64,000 nucleotides of DNA from Actinomyces oris (GCF_006546825.1 NZ_VICC01000001.1:436191-500190), one strand, 5' to 3'; positions 17,763-30,024 are shown, counted from the stretch's first letter. The notes: generated by a model not told the origin, from the sequence alone. Program-made: numbers and translations.

Positions 17763-17981
17763 CAGTCCAGTCCTCCCAATGAAGGGGCCTACACCAAGCA
17801 TTTAACACGTATTTCGGGCTCAGGTTGGCGATACGAGTGGCCGACTTCAGCTCGGCTCCCTCTAAAGGAGGAACGGCCTGGGACGGAAAGCAGGAATCCA
17901 TAGGCCTTGTCGATGCGGGACTCTGATGTCATCACACAGATCGACGGCGCACCGCCGTCGCCGAGTAGAGGAGAGACAAGC

Positions 17982-19022
17982 ATGACTATTGTCCTCGATC
18001 ATCCAAGTCCGGCCCCCTCCCGGTCGGTGGACTCCTCGGAGAGTCCGCCCCGGGCCTCAACCCACCGCAGGGCGAACACTGCTCCCGTTGGTGCCTCCAA
18101 GACCGTCTCGGAGGTTGCCGCAGCACCAGTGATCGTCCGTGGCGTGCGTCAGTCGTATGGGGGGCGTGAGGTGCTCAGGGGAGTGGATCTTGTTGTGGAG
18201 CGGGGCTCGTTCCACGGCGTGATCGGCCCTAACGGTGCCGGTAAGACCACCCTGGTGGAGATTGTCCAGGGGGTTCGTCGGTGCGAGGCAGGCAGCGTGC
18301 AGCTGCTGGGGCAGGCACCGCTGCCCAGGGACCCGCATCTCCTTGCGCGGGTCGGGATTCAGCCGCAGGCCACGGCGTTCTTCACACGGGCCACCGTGTG
18401 GGAGCACCTGTCGACGGTGGCCTCGATCTTCGGAGCCTCAGCCGCTCGCGCCGAGCAGCTGGTCGAGCTCATGGGACTGGGGCACGTGCTCAAGTCGCGT
18501 GTGGAGAAGCTCTCGGGTGGGGAGCGCCAGAAGCTGGCGGTGGCCTCAGCGATGGTGCATCGCCCGGAGGTGCTGTTCCTGGATGAGCCGACGGCGGCTC
18601 TGGACGCCACGGCGCGCCACGACCTCGTGGGGCTGCTGGGATCGGTACGTGAAGAGGGAACGACGGTGGTCTACACGACTCACTACCTGGAGGAGGCTGA
18701 GCGCCTATGCGACGTGGTCAGCGTTCTCGATGGGGGTCGAGTCGTGGCCACGGGGTCGCCGTCGTCGCTGGTGGCGGGTACCGGCGGTGGTGCATCGGTG
18801 CTGCTGCCCGGTGCCGGTGGCTTCCTGGACGTGGTCCGGGGGCTGGGGCCGGTTGCCAGTGCTGAGCTGGGGGCCGATGGCCTCACGGCCCATGTGAGTG
18901 ACGTGGGTGAGGCGTTTGCGGCCTTCAACGCGGCGGGTGTGCCGGTCGGGGGAGCGCAGGTGCATGGCCCGACGCTGGAGGATGCGTTCATTGAGCTGAC
19001 TGGAAAGGAGTACGCGTCATGA
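17982..19022 (+). CDS. ABC transporter ATP-binding protein (DrrA/CcmA-like)
   Basis: 346 residues; ATG 17982 follows GAGGAGAGA. A variable 45-residue lead precedes the ABC domain: Walker A GPNGAGKTT, Q-loop GIQPQ, signature LSGGERQK, Walker B VLFLDEPTAALD, H-loop TTHYLEEAERL. The C-terminal 70 residues (after SVLDGG) form the extension seen in DrrA/NatA-type exporters. It energises the permease whose gene overlaps it by 4 bases. The pair lies divergent to a histidine kinase/response regulator pair, an arrangement common for exporters that remove antibiotics, bacteriocins or lipids and are induced by their two-component system. Confidence 0.9.
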   Translation: MTIVLDHPSPAPSRSVDSSESPPRASTHRRANTAPVGASKTVSEVAAAPVIVRGVRQSYGGREVLRGVDLVVERGSFHGVIGPNGAGKTTLVEIVQGVRRCEAGSVQLLGQAPLPRDPHLLARVGIQPQATAFFTRATVWEHLSTVASIFGASAARAEQLVELMGLGHVLKSRVEKLSGGERQKLAVASAMVHRPEVLFLDEPTAALDATARHDLVGLLGSVREEGTTVVYTTHYLEEAERLCDVVSVLDGGRVVATGSPSSLVAGTGGGASVLLPGAGGFLDVVRGLGPVASAELGADGLTAHVSDVGEAFAAFNAAGVPVGGAQVHGPTLEDAFIELTGKEYAS

Positions 19023-19762
19023 TCGCCTACAAGACACTGACCGCCTCACTGGCACGCACCTGCATGCGTGACCCCGTGACCCTGTTCTTCTCGTTCGTCT
19101 TCCCGCCGGTGCTGCTCCTGGCTCTCGGTATCGGCATGGGAGACCTGCCCGGAATGAACGGACACACCCTCATCGACACCATTGGCCCCAATGTCATGGG
19201 CTTCGGTATTGCCTTCGTGGGTATGTTCGCCGGTGCCATGAATATCGCCGAGTGGCGCGAGAAGGGCGTCATGCGCGTCCTGCGCAGTGCTCCGATGAGT
19301 GTCGGCTCGATCCTCGCATCAGCCCTGACCGTCGCCATCGTCACCGCGCTCATCCAGGCCGTCCTCGTCGTCGGCGTCGGGCTCATCCCCGTGGTGGGTG
19401 TCAACCTGTCCACCTGGGCGGCGCTGTCAGTCGTGCCGGTGTTCCTGGGGACGCTCTTCTTCTACTCCCTGGGCGTGCTCGTGGGGCTGGCGGTGCCAAC
19501 CGTCTCCGCCGTGTCCCTCGTCGTCACGATGGTGGTTGTGCCCATGGGCTTCGCCTCCGGTGCGATGATGCCGGTGGAGGTCCTGCCGAACTGGGTGCAG
19601 ACGCTCTCGGACTTCCTTCCGCTGACCTATCTGCTCGACTCCCTGCGCTGGTCACTCACCGGGGTGGCTGAGATGAAGGACGCGCTCATCGGCTGCGGGA
19701 TCACCGCCGCTGCTGGACTGGCCCTCTTCCTGACCGCCACCCGACTCATGCGCTGGAAGTGA
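19019..19762 (+). CDS. ABC-2 type permease
   Basis: 247 residues, six hydrophobic segments (first FFSFVFPPVLLLALGIGMG; last AAGLALFLTATRLM). The ABC-2 hallmark is the long run AVPTVSAVSLVVTMVVVPMG followed by FASGAMMPVEVLPNWVQTLS and FLPLTYLLDSLR. ATG overlaps the ATPase stop (ATGA). Two copies with two ATPases should make the exporter. Substrate unknown; regulation by the divergent two-component system is inferred from position only. Confidence 0.9.
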   Translation: MIAYKTLTASLARTCMRDPVTLFFSFVFPPVLLLALGIGMGDLPGMNGHTLIDTIGPNVMGFGIAFVGMFAGAMNIAEWREKGVMRVLRSAPMSVGSILASALTVAIVTALIQAVLVVGVGLIPVVGVNLSTWAALSVVPVFLGTLFFYSLGVLVGLAVPTVSAVSLVVTMVVVPMGFASGAMMPVEVLPNWVQTLSDFLPLTYLLDSLRWSLTGVAEMKDALIGCGITAAAGLALFLTATRLMRWK

Positions 19763-19799
19763 GGCGCACGCTCCATCCGGATCGCTCGGATGAACCGCC

Positions 19800-19833
19800 G
19801 GTGGGCCACATCGCACCTGCGAGGTGGCCCACC
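19800..19833. terminator. Bidirectional hairpin terminator
   Basis: GGTGGGCCAC (19800-19809) pairs with GTGGCCCACC (19824-19833), and inner TCGC pairs with GCGA across a 4-base loop, with one A/G mismatch. It lies between the convergent permease and debranching enzyme genes. Confidence 0.78.
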
Positions 19834-19877
19834 GATCCGCGTCCGCGCCCTCGCCGTCCGGGAACGAGCGCGCCGCC

Positions 19878-22775
<2,898 letters not shown>

Positions 22776-22988
22776 GGGGTGTGTCCTCCCGAGTGGAGGC
22801 GCCGTGGTGGGACGCCGCCGGTCCTGCCGGTCGTGTCGCGGGCGGCCCCGTGTGCGGGGGTCGGCAGTGGGACCGCGCACCTCGTAGTCTCCCCCGGGTG
22901 GAGGGGCCATGTCAGCCCGATGCGGGAATTCTCCTGCCTGGCGGGCGGTGCTTGGTCTACCGGTATCCCATCGGCGGGTGCGTCCGGC

Positions 22989-23115
22989 CCCGGCCGGGGG
23001 CATTCGACGCGTGCAGGGACATCTCTGTACGGCCGGGTGCGGTTCGCGCGTGCGGGGACCGGAATCCTGTCCCCGGACGCGCAGGATGTCCCCGGCTGCA
23101 CGGGATTGTCCCCGT
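22989..23115. repeat. S element, copy 1
   Basis: GC-rich intergenic repeat of about 125 bp with alternating GGGGAC and GTCCCC blocks able to form nested hairpins (for instance GGGGAC/GTCCCC around 23054-23074). It resembles the copy at 24646 over roughly 100 bp in the same orientation. It lies in the gap between the divergent debranching enzyme and RarA genes; no other feature is visible in 22776-23209. Confidence 0.7.
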
Positions 23116-23209
23116 GGATGCGGGAGGGCCGAGTGGGACGGTGCGGGTCGAGGTGGTCGGACGGGCGACCGTCGGCACTGATGTCACCGTCAGGCCCTAC
23201 GCTCGAGGC

Positions 23210-24592
23210 ATGGCTCGCCGTACGCCCGAACCGGAATCACCCTCACTGTTCGACGCCGCCGGCCCCGACGGCTCCGGCCTCGTCGACGACCCGGCCCGCC
23301 CGCTGGCCGATCGGCTGCGCCCTCGGGTGCTCGACGACGTCGTCGGCCAGGACCAGCTGCTCGCCGACGACGCCCCGCTGGGCCGCATGGTCGCCTCGGG
23401 CCGTTTGTCATCGATCATCCTGTGGGGCCCGCCGGGCTGCGGCAAGACGACGATCGCGCGGCTCCTGGCCGACCGCACCGGCCTGGTCTTCGAGCAGGTC
23501 TCGGCGACCTTCTCCGGGGTGGCCGACCTGCGCAAGGTCTTCGCCGCAGCGGCCCGCCGCCGCGAGATCGGGCAGGGAACGCTCCTGTTCGTCGACGAGA
23601 TCCACCGTTTCAACCGGGCCCAGCAGGACTCCTTCCTGCCCTACGTCGAGGACGGGACGGTTGTCCTGGTCGGCGCGACCACCGAGAACCCGAGCTTCGA
23701 GCTCAACGGCGCCCTCCTGTCACGCTGCCAGGTCATGGTCCTGCGCCGCCTGGATGAGGCCGCCCTGACCGAGCTGCTGGCGCGCGCCGAGTCCCTGATG
23801 GGTCGCAGCCTCGCTCTGACTGAGGATGCCCGCACCGCCCTGCTGTCCATGGCCGACGGCGATGGCCGCTACCTGCTGGGCATGGTCGAGCAGGTCCTCG
23901 CCGCCCAGGACGCAGACGGCCCGGAACCACTTGACGTTGAAGGGCTGCGCAGCGTCATCGCCTCCCGGGTACCCCTGTACGACAAGTCCCATGAGGAGCA
24001 CTACAACCTCATCTCCGCCCTGCACAAGTCGATGCGCGGCTCCGATCCGGACGCCGCCCTGTACTGGCTGGCGCGCATGCTGAGCGGGGGCGAGGACCCG
24101 CTCTACGTGGCGCGCCGTCTGGTGCGATTCGCCAGCGAGGACGTCGGCATGGCCGACCCGGCCGCCCTTCAGATGACGCTGGCGGCCTGGGACGCCTACG
24201 AGCGCCTGGGATCGCCCGAGGGGGAGCTCGCCATCGCGCAGGCGGTCGTCTACCTGGCCACCGCGCCCAAGTCAATCGCTGTCTACCGCGGCTACGGCCG
24301 CGCGGTGCGCCTGGCCCGACAGACCGGCTCGCTCATGCCGCCGGCCCACATCCTCAACGCCCCCACCCGACTCATGAAGGAGCTCGGCTACGGCGAGGGC
24401 TACGAGTACGACCCGGACACGACCGACGGCTTCTCTGGTGCGGACTACCTGCCCGACGGCGTCGAGCGCCGGCCTCTCTACGAGCCCACCGCCAACGGCC
24501 ACGAGCGCCGTATCCGTGAGCGGCTGGAGTACTGGGAGGGTCTGCGGGCGCGCAAACGTGGCGAGGACGTTGGTGAGGGAGGCGCCGGCTAA
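23210..24592 (+). CDS. rarA: Replication-associated recombination protein A (AAA+ ATPase)
   Basis: 460 residues. AAA+ core: Walker A GPPGCGKTT (about 75-83), Walker B LLFVDEIHRFN (about 125-135), sensor 1 VLVGATTENPSF and arginine-finger region GALLSRC. After the lid come the family-specific segments YDKSHEEHYNLISALHKSMR, ALYWLARMLSGGEDPLYVAR and YLPDGVERRPLY. RarA/MgsA (WHIP/WRNIP1 family) forms tetramers that act on stalled replication forks and gaps. Start at ATG 23210; no strong RBS. Flanked on both sides by S repeats in the same orientation. Confidence 0.95.
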   Translation: MARRTPEPESPSLFDAAGPDGSGLVDDPARPLADRLRPRVLDDVVGQDQLLADDAPLGRMVASGRLSSIILWGPPGCGKTTIARLLADRTGLVFEQVSATFSGVADLRKVFAAAARRREIGQGTLLFVDEIHRFNRAQQDSFLPYVEDGTVVLVGATTENPSFELNGALLSRCQVMVLRRLDEAALTELLARAESLMGRSLALTEDARTALLSMADGDGRYLLGMVEQVLAAQDADGPEPLDVEGLRSVIASRVPLYDKSHEEHYNLISALHKSMRGSDPDAALYWLARMLSGGEDPLYVARRLVRFASEDVGMADPAALQMTLAAWDAYERLGSPEGELAIAQAVVYLATAPKSIAVYRGYGRAVRLARQTGSLMPPAHILNAPTRLMKELGYGEGYEYDPDTTDGFSGADYLPDGVERRPLYEPTANGHERRIRERLEYWEGLRARKRGEDVGEGGAG

Positions 24593-24645
24593 CCGAGCCA
24601 GGTGGGGACTGAGATGTAGGCCAGTTCCTGACCCGCCTCTCATCG

Positions 24646-24790
24646 ACAGGGACAATCGACGCCGTCGGGGACATCTCTGTGCGGCCGGGTGCGGTTCGCG
24701 CGTTTGGGGACAGGAATCCGGTCCCTGCACGCGCAGGATGTCCCCTGCGGGAGGGAAGTGTCCCCGGCCGCGTGGAATGTCCCCGGCCGA
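24646..24790. repeat. S element, copy 2
   Basis: About 145 bp, similar to the copy at 22989 over GGGACATCTCTGT, GGCCGGGTGCGGTTCGCGCG and the paired GGGGACA/TGTCCCC blocks. It lies between the convergent rarA and Fe-S reductase genes and could also act as a terminator. It accounts for most of 24593-24816. Confidence 0.72.
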
Positions 24791-24816
24791 GCCCACGGGG
24801 TGAGGCCGACGTCCGC

Positions 24817-27408
24817 CTACTCCCCGCCGCGGCGCACGGCCTCCAGCATGAGGGTGGCCACGTCCGTGACCCGCACGTCGGCGCCCTCGGAGGCGACGCC
24901 GTCGGAGAGCATCGTGGTGCAGAAGGGGCAGGCCGTGGCGATGACCTGCGCGCCGGTGCCGATGGCCTCGCGCGAGCGCTCCACGGCGATGCGCGTCCCG
25001 ATGGTCTCCTCCATGAAGGCGCGCGCCCCGCCGCCCCCGCAGCAGAAGCCCCGCTCACGGCTGCGCGGCATCTCCACCGTGGTCGCGCCGGTCGCCTCCA
25101 GCAGCTCGCGCGGCGGGGAGTAGACCTGGTTGTGGCGGCCCAGGTAGCAGGCGTCGTGGTAGGTGACCGTCGGGATGACCGGCTCGCCCGCCGCTTTACC
25201 GGCTTCCTCTTCGCCCGACGGCGCCGCCGGGTCCTCGGCCTGCGGCTCGGCGGCCTCGGCACTCGACGTCGGGGCGTCCTCGGTCGGTGAGCCCCCGTCC
25301 TGCCCGGAGGCGGGTGCCGGCGTGGCCAGGGCGGCGGAGGTGGATGGGGCGGCGGACGCCGTCGAACCACCCGCGGCCTGCGGCGGCGCCGGACGCAGCC
25401 GGCCCTCGCGCACGAGCCGGTTGAGCAGCTGGGTGTAGTGGACGACCTCGTAGCGGCCCCCGATCTGCGGGTACTCCCGCGAGATCGTGTTGAAGCAGTG
25501 CGCGCAAGTCACCACGATCCGCTGCGCCCCGACCTCGCCCAGGGTCTCCACGTTCTGCGCGGCGAGCATCTGGTAGAGGATCTCGTTGCCGGCGCGCCGG
25601 GCCGGGTCGCCGGTGCAGGTCTCGGCGTCGCCCAGCACCGCGAAGCTCACCCCCGCGGTGTGCAGCAGCTCGGCCACCGCCCGCGTCGTCTTCTTGGCCC
25701 GGTCCTCATAGGCGCCCGCGCAACCCACCCAGAACAGGTAGTCGACGTCCGCGGCGCTCTCGACGTCGTCACCAATGACCGGCACCTCGAAGTCCAGATT
25801 CTTGGCCCAGTCCATGCGCTTGCGCGCCGGCAGCCCCCACGGGTTCCCCTTGGACTCCATCTTGCGGAACATGCCGCCGAGCTCCTTGGGGAAGGCCGAC
25901 TCCATGAGCACCTGCTGGCGGCGCACGTCGACGACGTGGTCGACGTGCTCAATGTCCACCGGGCACTGGTCCACGCAGGCCCCGCAGGTGGTGCAGGCCC
26001 ACAGGACGTCGGCGGGGATGACCTCCCCGGCCAGGGGCGCCGGCCGCGTGGCCACACCCGTCTCGGTAGGGGCCGCCTTGGCCGCCAGCAGCGCGCCGAG
26101 CACGTCGCCGGTGTGGGCGGTGCCCGGCTCCAGGCCCAGGTTCGTCTCGCGCGCCAGACCGTCGTGCATGCCCAGCGCCTTGCCGACCAGCCCACCGGAG
26201 GTGGGGCGGGAGGCCACCATCTCCTCGGTGACGTCGTCGGGCTCGACCCCCAGGGCGCTCGCGGCCCGCAGGTAGGGGGCGGCCGCCGCGTGGTGATCGC
26301 GCAGCGCCATGACGAACAGCTTGGGGGACAGGGGCTTGCCGGTGTTCCACGCCGGGCACAGGTCCTGGCAGCGGCCGCACTCGGTGCAGGTGGAGAAGTC
26401 CAGCAGGCCCTTCCAGGTGAAGTCCTCGATGCGGCCCACGCCCAGGCGCACCTCGGGGCCCTCGCCGGAGTCGGCGGCCTCCATGGCCTCTTCCAGCGTG
26501 TCCATGGTGGCCTCGGTCAGGGGCTCGTCGCCGACCATGAGCGGCTGGAGCGGGCCCAGGGCCTTGGAGCCGTCCACCTCGCGGCGCGCGTAGACGTTGA
26601 GGATCGCCAGGAACCGGTGCCAGGCCACGCCCATCGAGGGCTGCAGGCCCACGACGACGAACCAGGTCATCGACAGCACCACCTTGATGGTGGCGACGAC
26701 GAGGATCGCGTTGGCCAGGGCGCTGGCGCTCGCGGGGGCGAGCAGCGGGCCGGTCCATGCCGTCAGGGGGAAATGCGTCCAGGAGGCCAGGGCCCGCTGC
26801 GCCGGGTCGGGGGAGGCGGCCAGGTGGGCGTGCTCCAGCATCCGCAGCGCCAGCACGCAGGCGACCACGCCGATGATGGTGGCCTCGACGAACTTCGCTT
26901 GGGCCGACGTCGAGCCGGCGAAGCGGGAGGTGCGCGGGCGCTTACCGCCGTCGGAGTCGGGGGCGTAGGGCGGGGCGGCCCGGCCAGCCCGGGTCAGGCG
27001 CCAGCGCAGGATGGTCAGGCCCACGATCCCGAAGGTGGACAGCCAGGCGATGATCTCGACGATCCAGGCCCACCAGGCGGCGTGCCCGATGAGAGGCAGC
27101 GCGAAGTCGGGACCGCCCAGCACCTGCCCGTAGCCGGCCACGAGCGTGAGGAACAGCAGGGGGAAGGAGACCATGACCAGCCAGTGGGCGGCCTTGACGA
27201 AGGGGCGGCCCTTGAAGGCGGTGTGGCCCACGAGCGCCCCCAGCGTGAGCGCCAGGCGCCGGCCGACCGGGCGCAGGCGCTCCGGTGCGGTTGCGTGGCC
27301 CACGGCCATGCGGGCGCCAATAGTGCAACAGGCGCGTGCGAAAACTGCGATACCGATCGTCGTGGCGATGACGACGATGACGACACAGGCGATCTGCACG
27401 GCACTCAT
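24817..27408 (-). CDS. Membrane-bound Fe-S oxidoreductase with CCG domains (Rv0338c-like)
   Basis: 863 residues from ATG 27408. Residues 1-270 hold about five membrane helices resembling a heme-b/NarI-type anchor, with His residues at helix ends (VGHTAFKG, AAHWLV, LIGHAA). Two 4Fe-4S ferredoxin motifs follow: CTECGRCQDLCP (about 342) and CTTCGACVDQCP (about 470). The C-terminal part has two heterodisulfide-reductase CCG modules: VTCAHCFNT, HDACYLGRHN, RGFCCGGGGAR and TACPFCTTM. This matches the long actinobacterial iron-sulfur reductases (Rv0338c of Mycobacterium tuberculosis), thought to pass electrons between the membrane and a thiol/disulfide or isoprenoid pathway partner. An Ala/Ser/Pro-rich insert (nt about 25180-25370) interrupts the CCG region. 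Confidence 0.88.
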   Translation of the reverse strand: MSAVQIACVVIVVIATTIGIAVFARACCTIGARMAVGHATAPERLRPVGRRLALTLGALVGHTAFKGRPFVKAAHWLVMVSFPLLFLTLVAGYGQVLGGPDFALPLIGHAAWWAWIVEIIAWLSTFGIVGLTILRWRLTRAGRAAPPYAPDSDGGKRPRTSRFAGSTSAQAKFVEATIIGVVACVLALRMLEHAHLAASPDPAQRALASWTHFPLTAWTGPLLAPASASALANAILVVATIKVVLSMTWFVVVGLQPSMGVAWHRFLAILNVYARREVDGSKALGPLQPLMVGDEPLTEATMDTLEEAMEAADSGEGPEVRLGVGRIEDFTWKGLLDFSTCTECGRCQDLCPAWNTGKPLSPKLFVMALRDHHAAAAPYLRAASALGVEPDDVTEEMVASRPTSGGLVGKALGMHDGLARETNLGLEPGTAHTGDVLGALLAAKAAPTETGVATRPAPLAGEVIPADVLWACTTCGACVDQCPVDIEHVDHVVDVRRQQVLMESAFPKELGGMFRKMESKGNPWGLPARKRMDWAKNLDFEVPVIGDDVESAADVDYLFWVGCAGAYEDRAKKTTRAVAELLHTAGVSFAVLGDAETCTGDPARRAGNEILYQMLAAQNVETLGEVGAQRIVVTCAHCFNTISREYPQIGGRYEVVHYTQLLNRLVREGRLRPAPPQAAGGSTASAAPSTSAALATPAPASGQDGGSPTEDAPTSSAEAAEPQAEDPAAPSGEEEAGKAAGEPVIPTVTYHDACYLGRHNQVYSPPRELLEATGATTVEMPRSRERGFCCGGGGARAFMEETIGTRIAVERSREAIGTGAQVIATACPFCTTMLSDGVASEGADVRVTDVATLMLEAVRRGGE

Positions 27409-27567
27409 CGGGGCGGGTTTCCTCAGGTCTCCGAAGGCAAAGGCGGAAGCGCTGGGAGGTGGCCGGTGGCGCCCCGGAGGGTCGCCTGCGCGGCACACCG
27501 TTGGCGCTTCCCGTCAGCCTACCTGTGGGTTGGCGGAGCGAGGCGGCTGAGGCGCGGTAGAGGAAAA

Positions 27568-27724
27568 GTGTCACGATTGGCGACTTTTCAAGGAGCGGCC
27601 GACGGCCGCGAGCTCGACTGGATCCCCGGAGACTAGCTCTGACCTGCGCAGACGCCGTGGTGCCGAGTGTGCGGAGGGTCTTTGCGAACGGTGTGCCGGC
27701 GGGAAAAGTCGCCAATCGTGACAC
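27568..27724. repeat. T element, copy 2 (157 bp with perfect 22-bp inverted ends)
   Basis: Ends 27568-27589 and 27703-27724 are exact inverted repeats (arm starts GTGTCACGATTGGCGACTTT). The ends match those of the element at 15650, the interiors do not. No coding frame inside. Nothing else is evident in the 370-bp gap 27409-27778. Confidence 0.68.
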
Positions 27725-27778
27725 GGGACCGCAAAAAAGTGTGCCGACCCCGCAATGGGGCCGGCACTGACGGAGTCC

Positions 27779-28096
27779 TCAGGCGCTGATGGCACGCATC
27801 GCGTAGGGGGAGTCGGGGCGGCGGGCGCTGTACCACTTGGCGGCCTGGCGCAGTCCGAGCTCGCGTACCAGGGTGACGGTGGCGCCAGAGATGATGGCGA
27901 AGGTGACGATCTCGGCCAGCTTGTAGTTGAGGAGCTGGTCCTCCTCGCGCGGGGCCGGCTTGCCGGAGATGGCTCGCCAGCCGAGCGCCACGACCTTCTC
28001 GGCCACGAACCCGGAGGCCAGCGTGGCCACGGCCGCGGTCGCCTTCCACATGAAGTCGGTGGTCTGGTCGATCTCGGCGGGGTCCTGTGCGCTCAT
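27779..28096 (-). CDS. DUF4235 family small membrane protein
   Basis: 105 residues; AAGGAGG precedes the ATG at 28096. Two hydrophobic segments are seen (MWKATAAVATLASGFVAEKV and the region LAEIVTFAIISGATVTLVRE), then a basic C-terminus (KWYSARRP). Length, helix spacing and the central GWRAISGKPAP match the DUF4235 family of actinobacterial inner-membrane proteins, whose role is unknown. It precedes the Fe-S reductase on the same strand but with a T element between them. Confidence 0.85.
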   Translation of the reverse strand: MSAQDPAEIDQTTDFMWKATAAVATLASGFVAEKVVALGWRAISGKPAPREEDQLLNYKLAEIVTFAIISGATVTLVRELGLRQAAKWYSARRPDSPYAMRAISA

Positions 28097-28526
28097 GAGT
28101 CCTCCTTGCGCCCGGGCCGGGCGGTGTCGTGGGTACCTGCCTGCTTGGTGGTGGGGCCGACGGAGTCGGTCCGTTCCGTCCCGATCATGCCGTACCCGGG
28201 GCGACGGCGCAGCCAGTGCCCGCCCGCGTGGCGCCAGCCGCCGGGCCCGGGTGGGAGGGGATTCTCGTGGCGCCAGGCGCTTGAACGAACGGGGCAGATG
28301 GCATCAATACATTGGATTGTTAAGACGTTTCAGGGAGAGCCTAAGTGGTTCCCAGAAAACTGAGTGGCAGGCGCCTTGTACTCGTCAGTTCGCCCTGTTA
28401 CCTTCTTTCATGAGGTCTTGGAAATTTCCCGATCCTCCTTGAATGACCAGGATGTCGAGGGATCTACGGCCGGTGGGCTCGCCTGCTGAAGAGTGGGCGC
28501 CGCGCTTGCATAATGGGGGTGCATGA
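28097..28526. other. 430-bp gene-free stretch with lower GC
   Basis: I see no convincing gene. The half from about 28290 to 28450 is noticeably richer in A and T than its surroundings, suggesting imported or decayed DNA. A 21-codon frame (28298-28363) is open but lacks a ribosome binding site. Confidence 0.35.
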
Positions 28527-28865
28527 ATGCTGCGAGAGAACAGTAGTGTGAGTGCCCTGCTGACGTATGTCATCGTTATTGTTTTCGCAGTGCTCTTTGT
28601 CGCCGTTAACTGGTCGGGTTCGGGAAGAGTCTTGTCACTGGCCTCCGCTGCTGTCATTGCCTGCGCGTTGCTGGCGCTTCACTCAAAGTCCTTCGCTGCG
28701 GCTGTCGGTGCCGCGCTACTCCTCGTGCTGCTGCCCTTGATAGCGGTGTGGACGAACGCCGGCTCAGCGACGGGCGTCATCGGGCCACTGGTTCTGTTGG
28801 TCGGAGTCGCCTGCTGGCAAACCTGGAGATCCTCAAAGAAGGCGGGGCTGAAGCAATCTGGTTGA
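28527..28865 (+). CDS. Small multi-pass membrane protein, unknown function
   Basis: 112 residues with four hydrophobic stretches (LLTYVIVIVFAVLFVAV, VLSLASAAVIACALLAL, FAAAVGAALLLVLLPLIAVW, GVIGPLVLLVGVACW) and a basic tail. GGGGGT lies 4 bases before the ATG and CATAAT 12 bases upstream could be a -10, giving a very short leader. I do not recognise a family. Base composition is less GC-rich than that of neighbours. A GGAGG/CCTCC hairpin after the stop may terminate it. Real gene likely but unproven. Confidence 0.55.
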   Translation: MLRENSSVSALLTYVIVIVFAVLFVAVNWSGSGRVLSLASAAVIACALLALHSKSFAAAVGAALLLVLLPLIAVWTNAGSATGVIGPLVLLVGVACWQTWRSSKKAGLKQSG

Positions 28866-29122
28866 GTCAGTTGGCCGGAGGTGGCCTCCCCCTTCGTATG
28901 TGAGGGTGTTGGAGTGTGTAGCTCCTCCTGAGCTGATACCGCAGCCAGTCCGGGCTCGCGTGGCGCCAACTGCCGCGCCCGGGTGGTCGTACTGTGCGCC
29001 GCGCGTTCGGGGGTCAGGGCTCGAAGCGGTGCCCCACCCCACGAACGCGCGGGAGAGTGATGGGTGTCGTGGTGTGTGGTGCCGAGCCGCTGCCTGGATG
29101 AGGCGGCGGCTCAGGCCTGGGC

Positions 29123-29488
29123 TCACGCCTGGGCGGGGCGGATGGCGGCGTTGATCTGTGCGGCCAAGCCGGCCGGGTCGTCGACCGTGAGGTAGAGGTG
29201 CGTGAAGCGCTCGTCCTCCAGGGTGACGACCAGGGTGTTCTCGTAACCGGAGATGTTCCAGAACTGCGCGGTGCCCTCGGCGTGGAAGGTCCCGGAGAGC
29301 TTGCTGCCGGCCTGCAGTCCGGGCCCGCGCCAGCCCTTGGGCTCGTGGCGCAGACCGGGGTCGTGCGTGGCGCCGCGCACGTGCGCGAGCGGGATCTCCA
29401 GCCGGGAGGTGTAGGACCACATCTTGTCCAGCCCGTGCGGCTCAACGCTCAAGGTGGTGTCGGTGATGGTGACGGTGTTGCGACTCAT
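29123..29488 (-). CDS. Small PH-like/beta-sandwich protein, unknown function
   Basis: 121 residues from ATG 29488; GAGAGGAGC lies 7 bases upstream, which decides against the ATG at 29506. The sequence alternates short beta strands (TVTITDTTLSVEP, SRLEIPLAHVRGA, AQFWNISGYENTLVVTL) and ends in one helix (AGLAAQINAAIRPA), a layout typical of bacterial PH-like domains. No signal peptide. It lies 81 bases downstream of a TetR regulator gene on the same strand and may share its promoter. Function not deducible. Confidence 0.75.
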   Translation of the reverse strand: MSRNTVTITDTTLSVEPHGLDKMWSYTSRLEIPLAHVRGATHDPGLRHEPKGWRGPGLQAGSKLSGTFHAEGTAQFWNISGYENTLVVTLEDERFTHLYLTVDDPAGLAAQINAAIRPAQA

Positions 29489-29569
29489 GATGTCTGCTCC
29501 TCTCATGGGCAGGTCGGTTGGGTGGAAGTGAGCTGGTGATCTGGCAGGTGGGCGCGGGGCTGGAACGGA

Positions 29570-30019
29570 TCACGTCGGCGGTGAGGCCGATGCCGTCGGG
29601 GCTGATGGGGCCGAGCCCGACGTCGTGGCGCCGGCCCGCACCAGCAGTCGCCGGCCGAGCGCCTCGGCGGTGATGCCCGCCCGGTTCAAAGCGACCTCGA
29701 GGGACTCGTGCACGGCCGGGTCCCCGGGGGCGATCTCCATGAGTGCCACAAGGATCAGGTCGAGATCCTCGCGTCCCGCCCCTGCGGCGTCGGCGGAATC
29801 GTCGGGGGTGGCTGCAGTGCTCAGAGCGGCCAGCGCCTCGGTGAGGCAGCGCTGGAAGAGCCCGTCCTTGGAGCCGAAGACCCCGTAGAGGCTGGCGCGA
29901 TTGACGCCGGTGGCCCGAACCAGATCGTCCACAGAGGCTCCCGCGAAACCGCGCTCGGCGAAGACCGCCGTCGCGGAGCTGATGGCCTCGCTCTCGATGA
30001 AGGTACGTCGTCGTCCCAT
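29570..30019 (-). CDS. TetR-family transcriptional regulator (short)
   Basis: 149 residues, shorter than the usual 190-210. The N-terminal HTH is clear: AVFAERGFAGASVDDLVRAT followed by GVNRASLYGVFGSKDGLFQ. The ligand domain is brief and ends in a Ser/Ala/Pro-rich tail, so the C-terminus may be shortened by an old frame change. Two strong dyads just upstream (30025, 30055) are its probable operators. It would regulate itself and perhaps the small PH-like gene downstream. Confidence 0.82.
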   Translation of the reverse strand: MGRRRTFIESEAISSATAVFAERGFAGASVDDLVRATGVNRASLYGVFGSKDGLFQRCLTEALAALSTAATPDDSADAAGAGREDLDLILVALMEIAPGDPAVHESLEVALNRAGITAEALGRRLLVRAGATTSGSAPSAPTASASPPT

Positions 30020-30024
30020 GAATC

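Noticed and set aside
22989-24790. S repeats as a CRISPR array
   Set aside because: The GGGGAC blocks are irregularly spaced, inverted relative to each other and lack constant repeat/spacer lengths; no cas genes are present.
28298-28363. 21-codon frame MASIHWIVKTFQ...
   Set aside because: No RBS or promoter, no recognisable product; the AT-richer DNA may simply be decayed.
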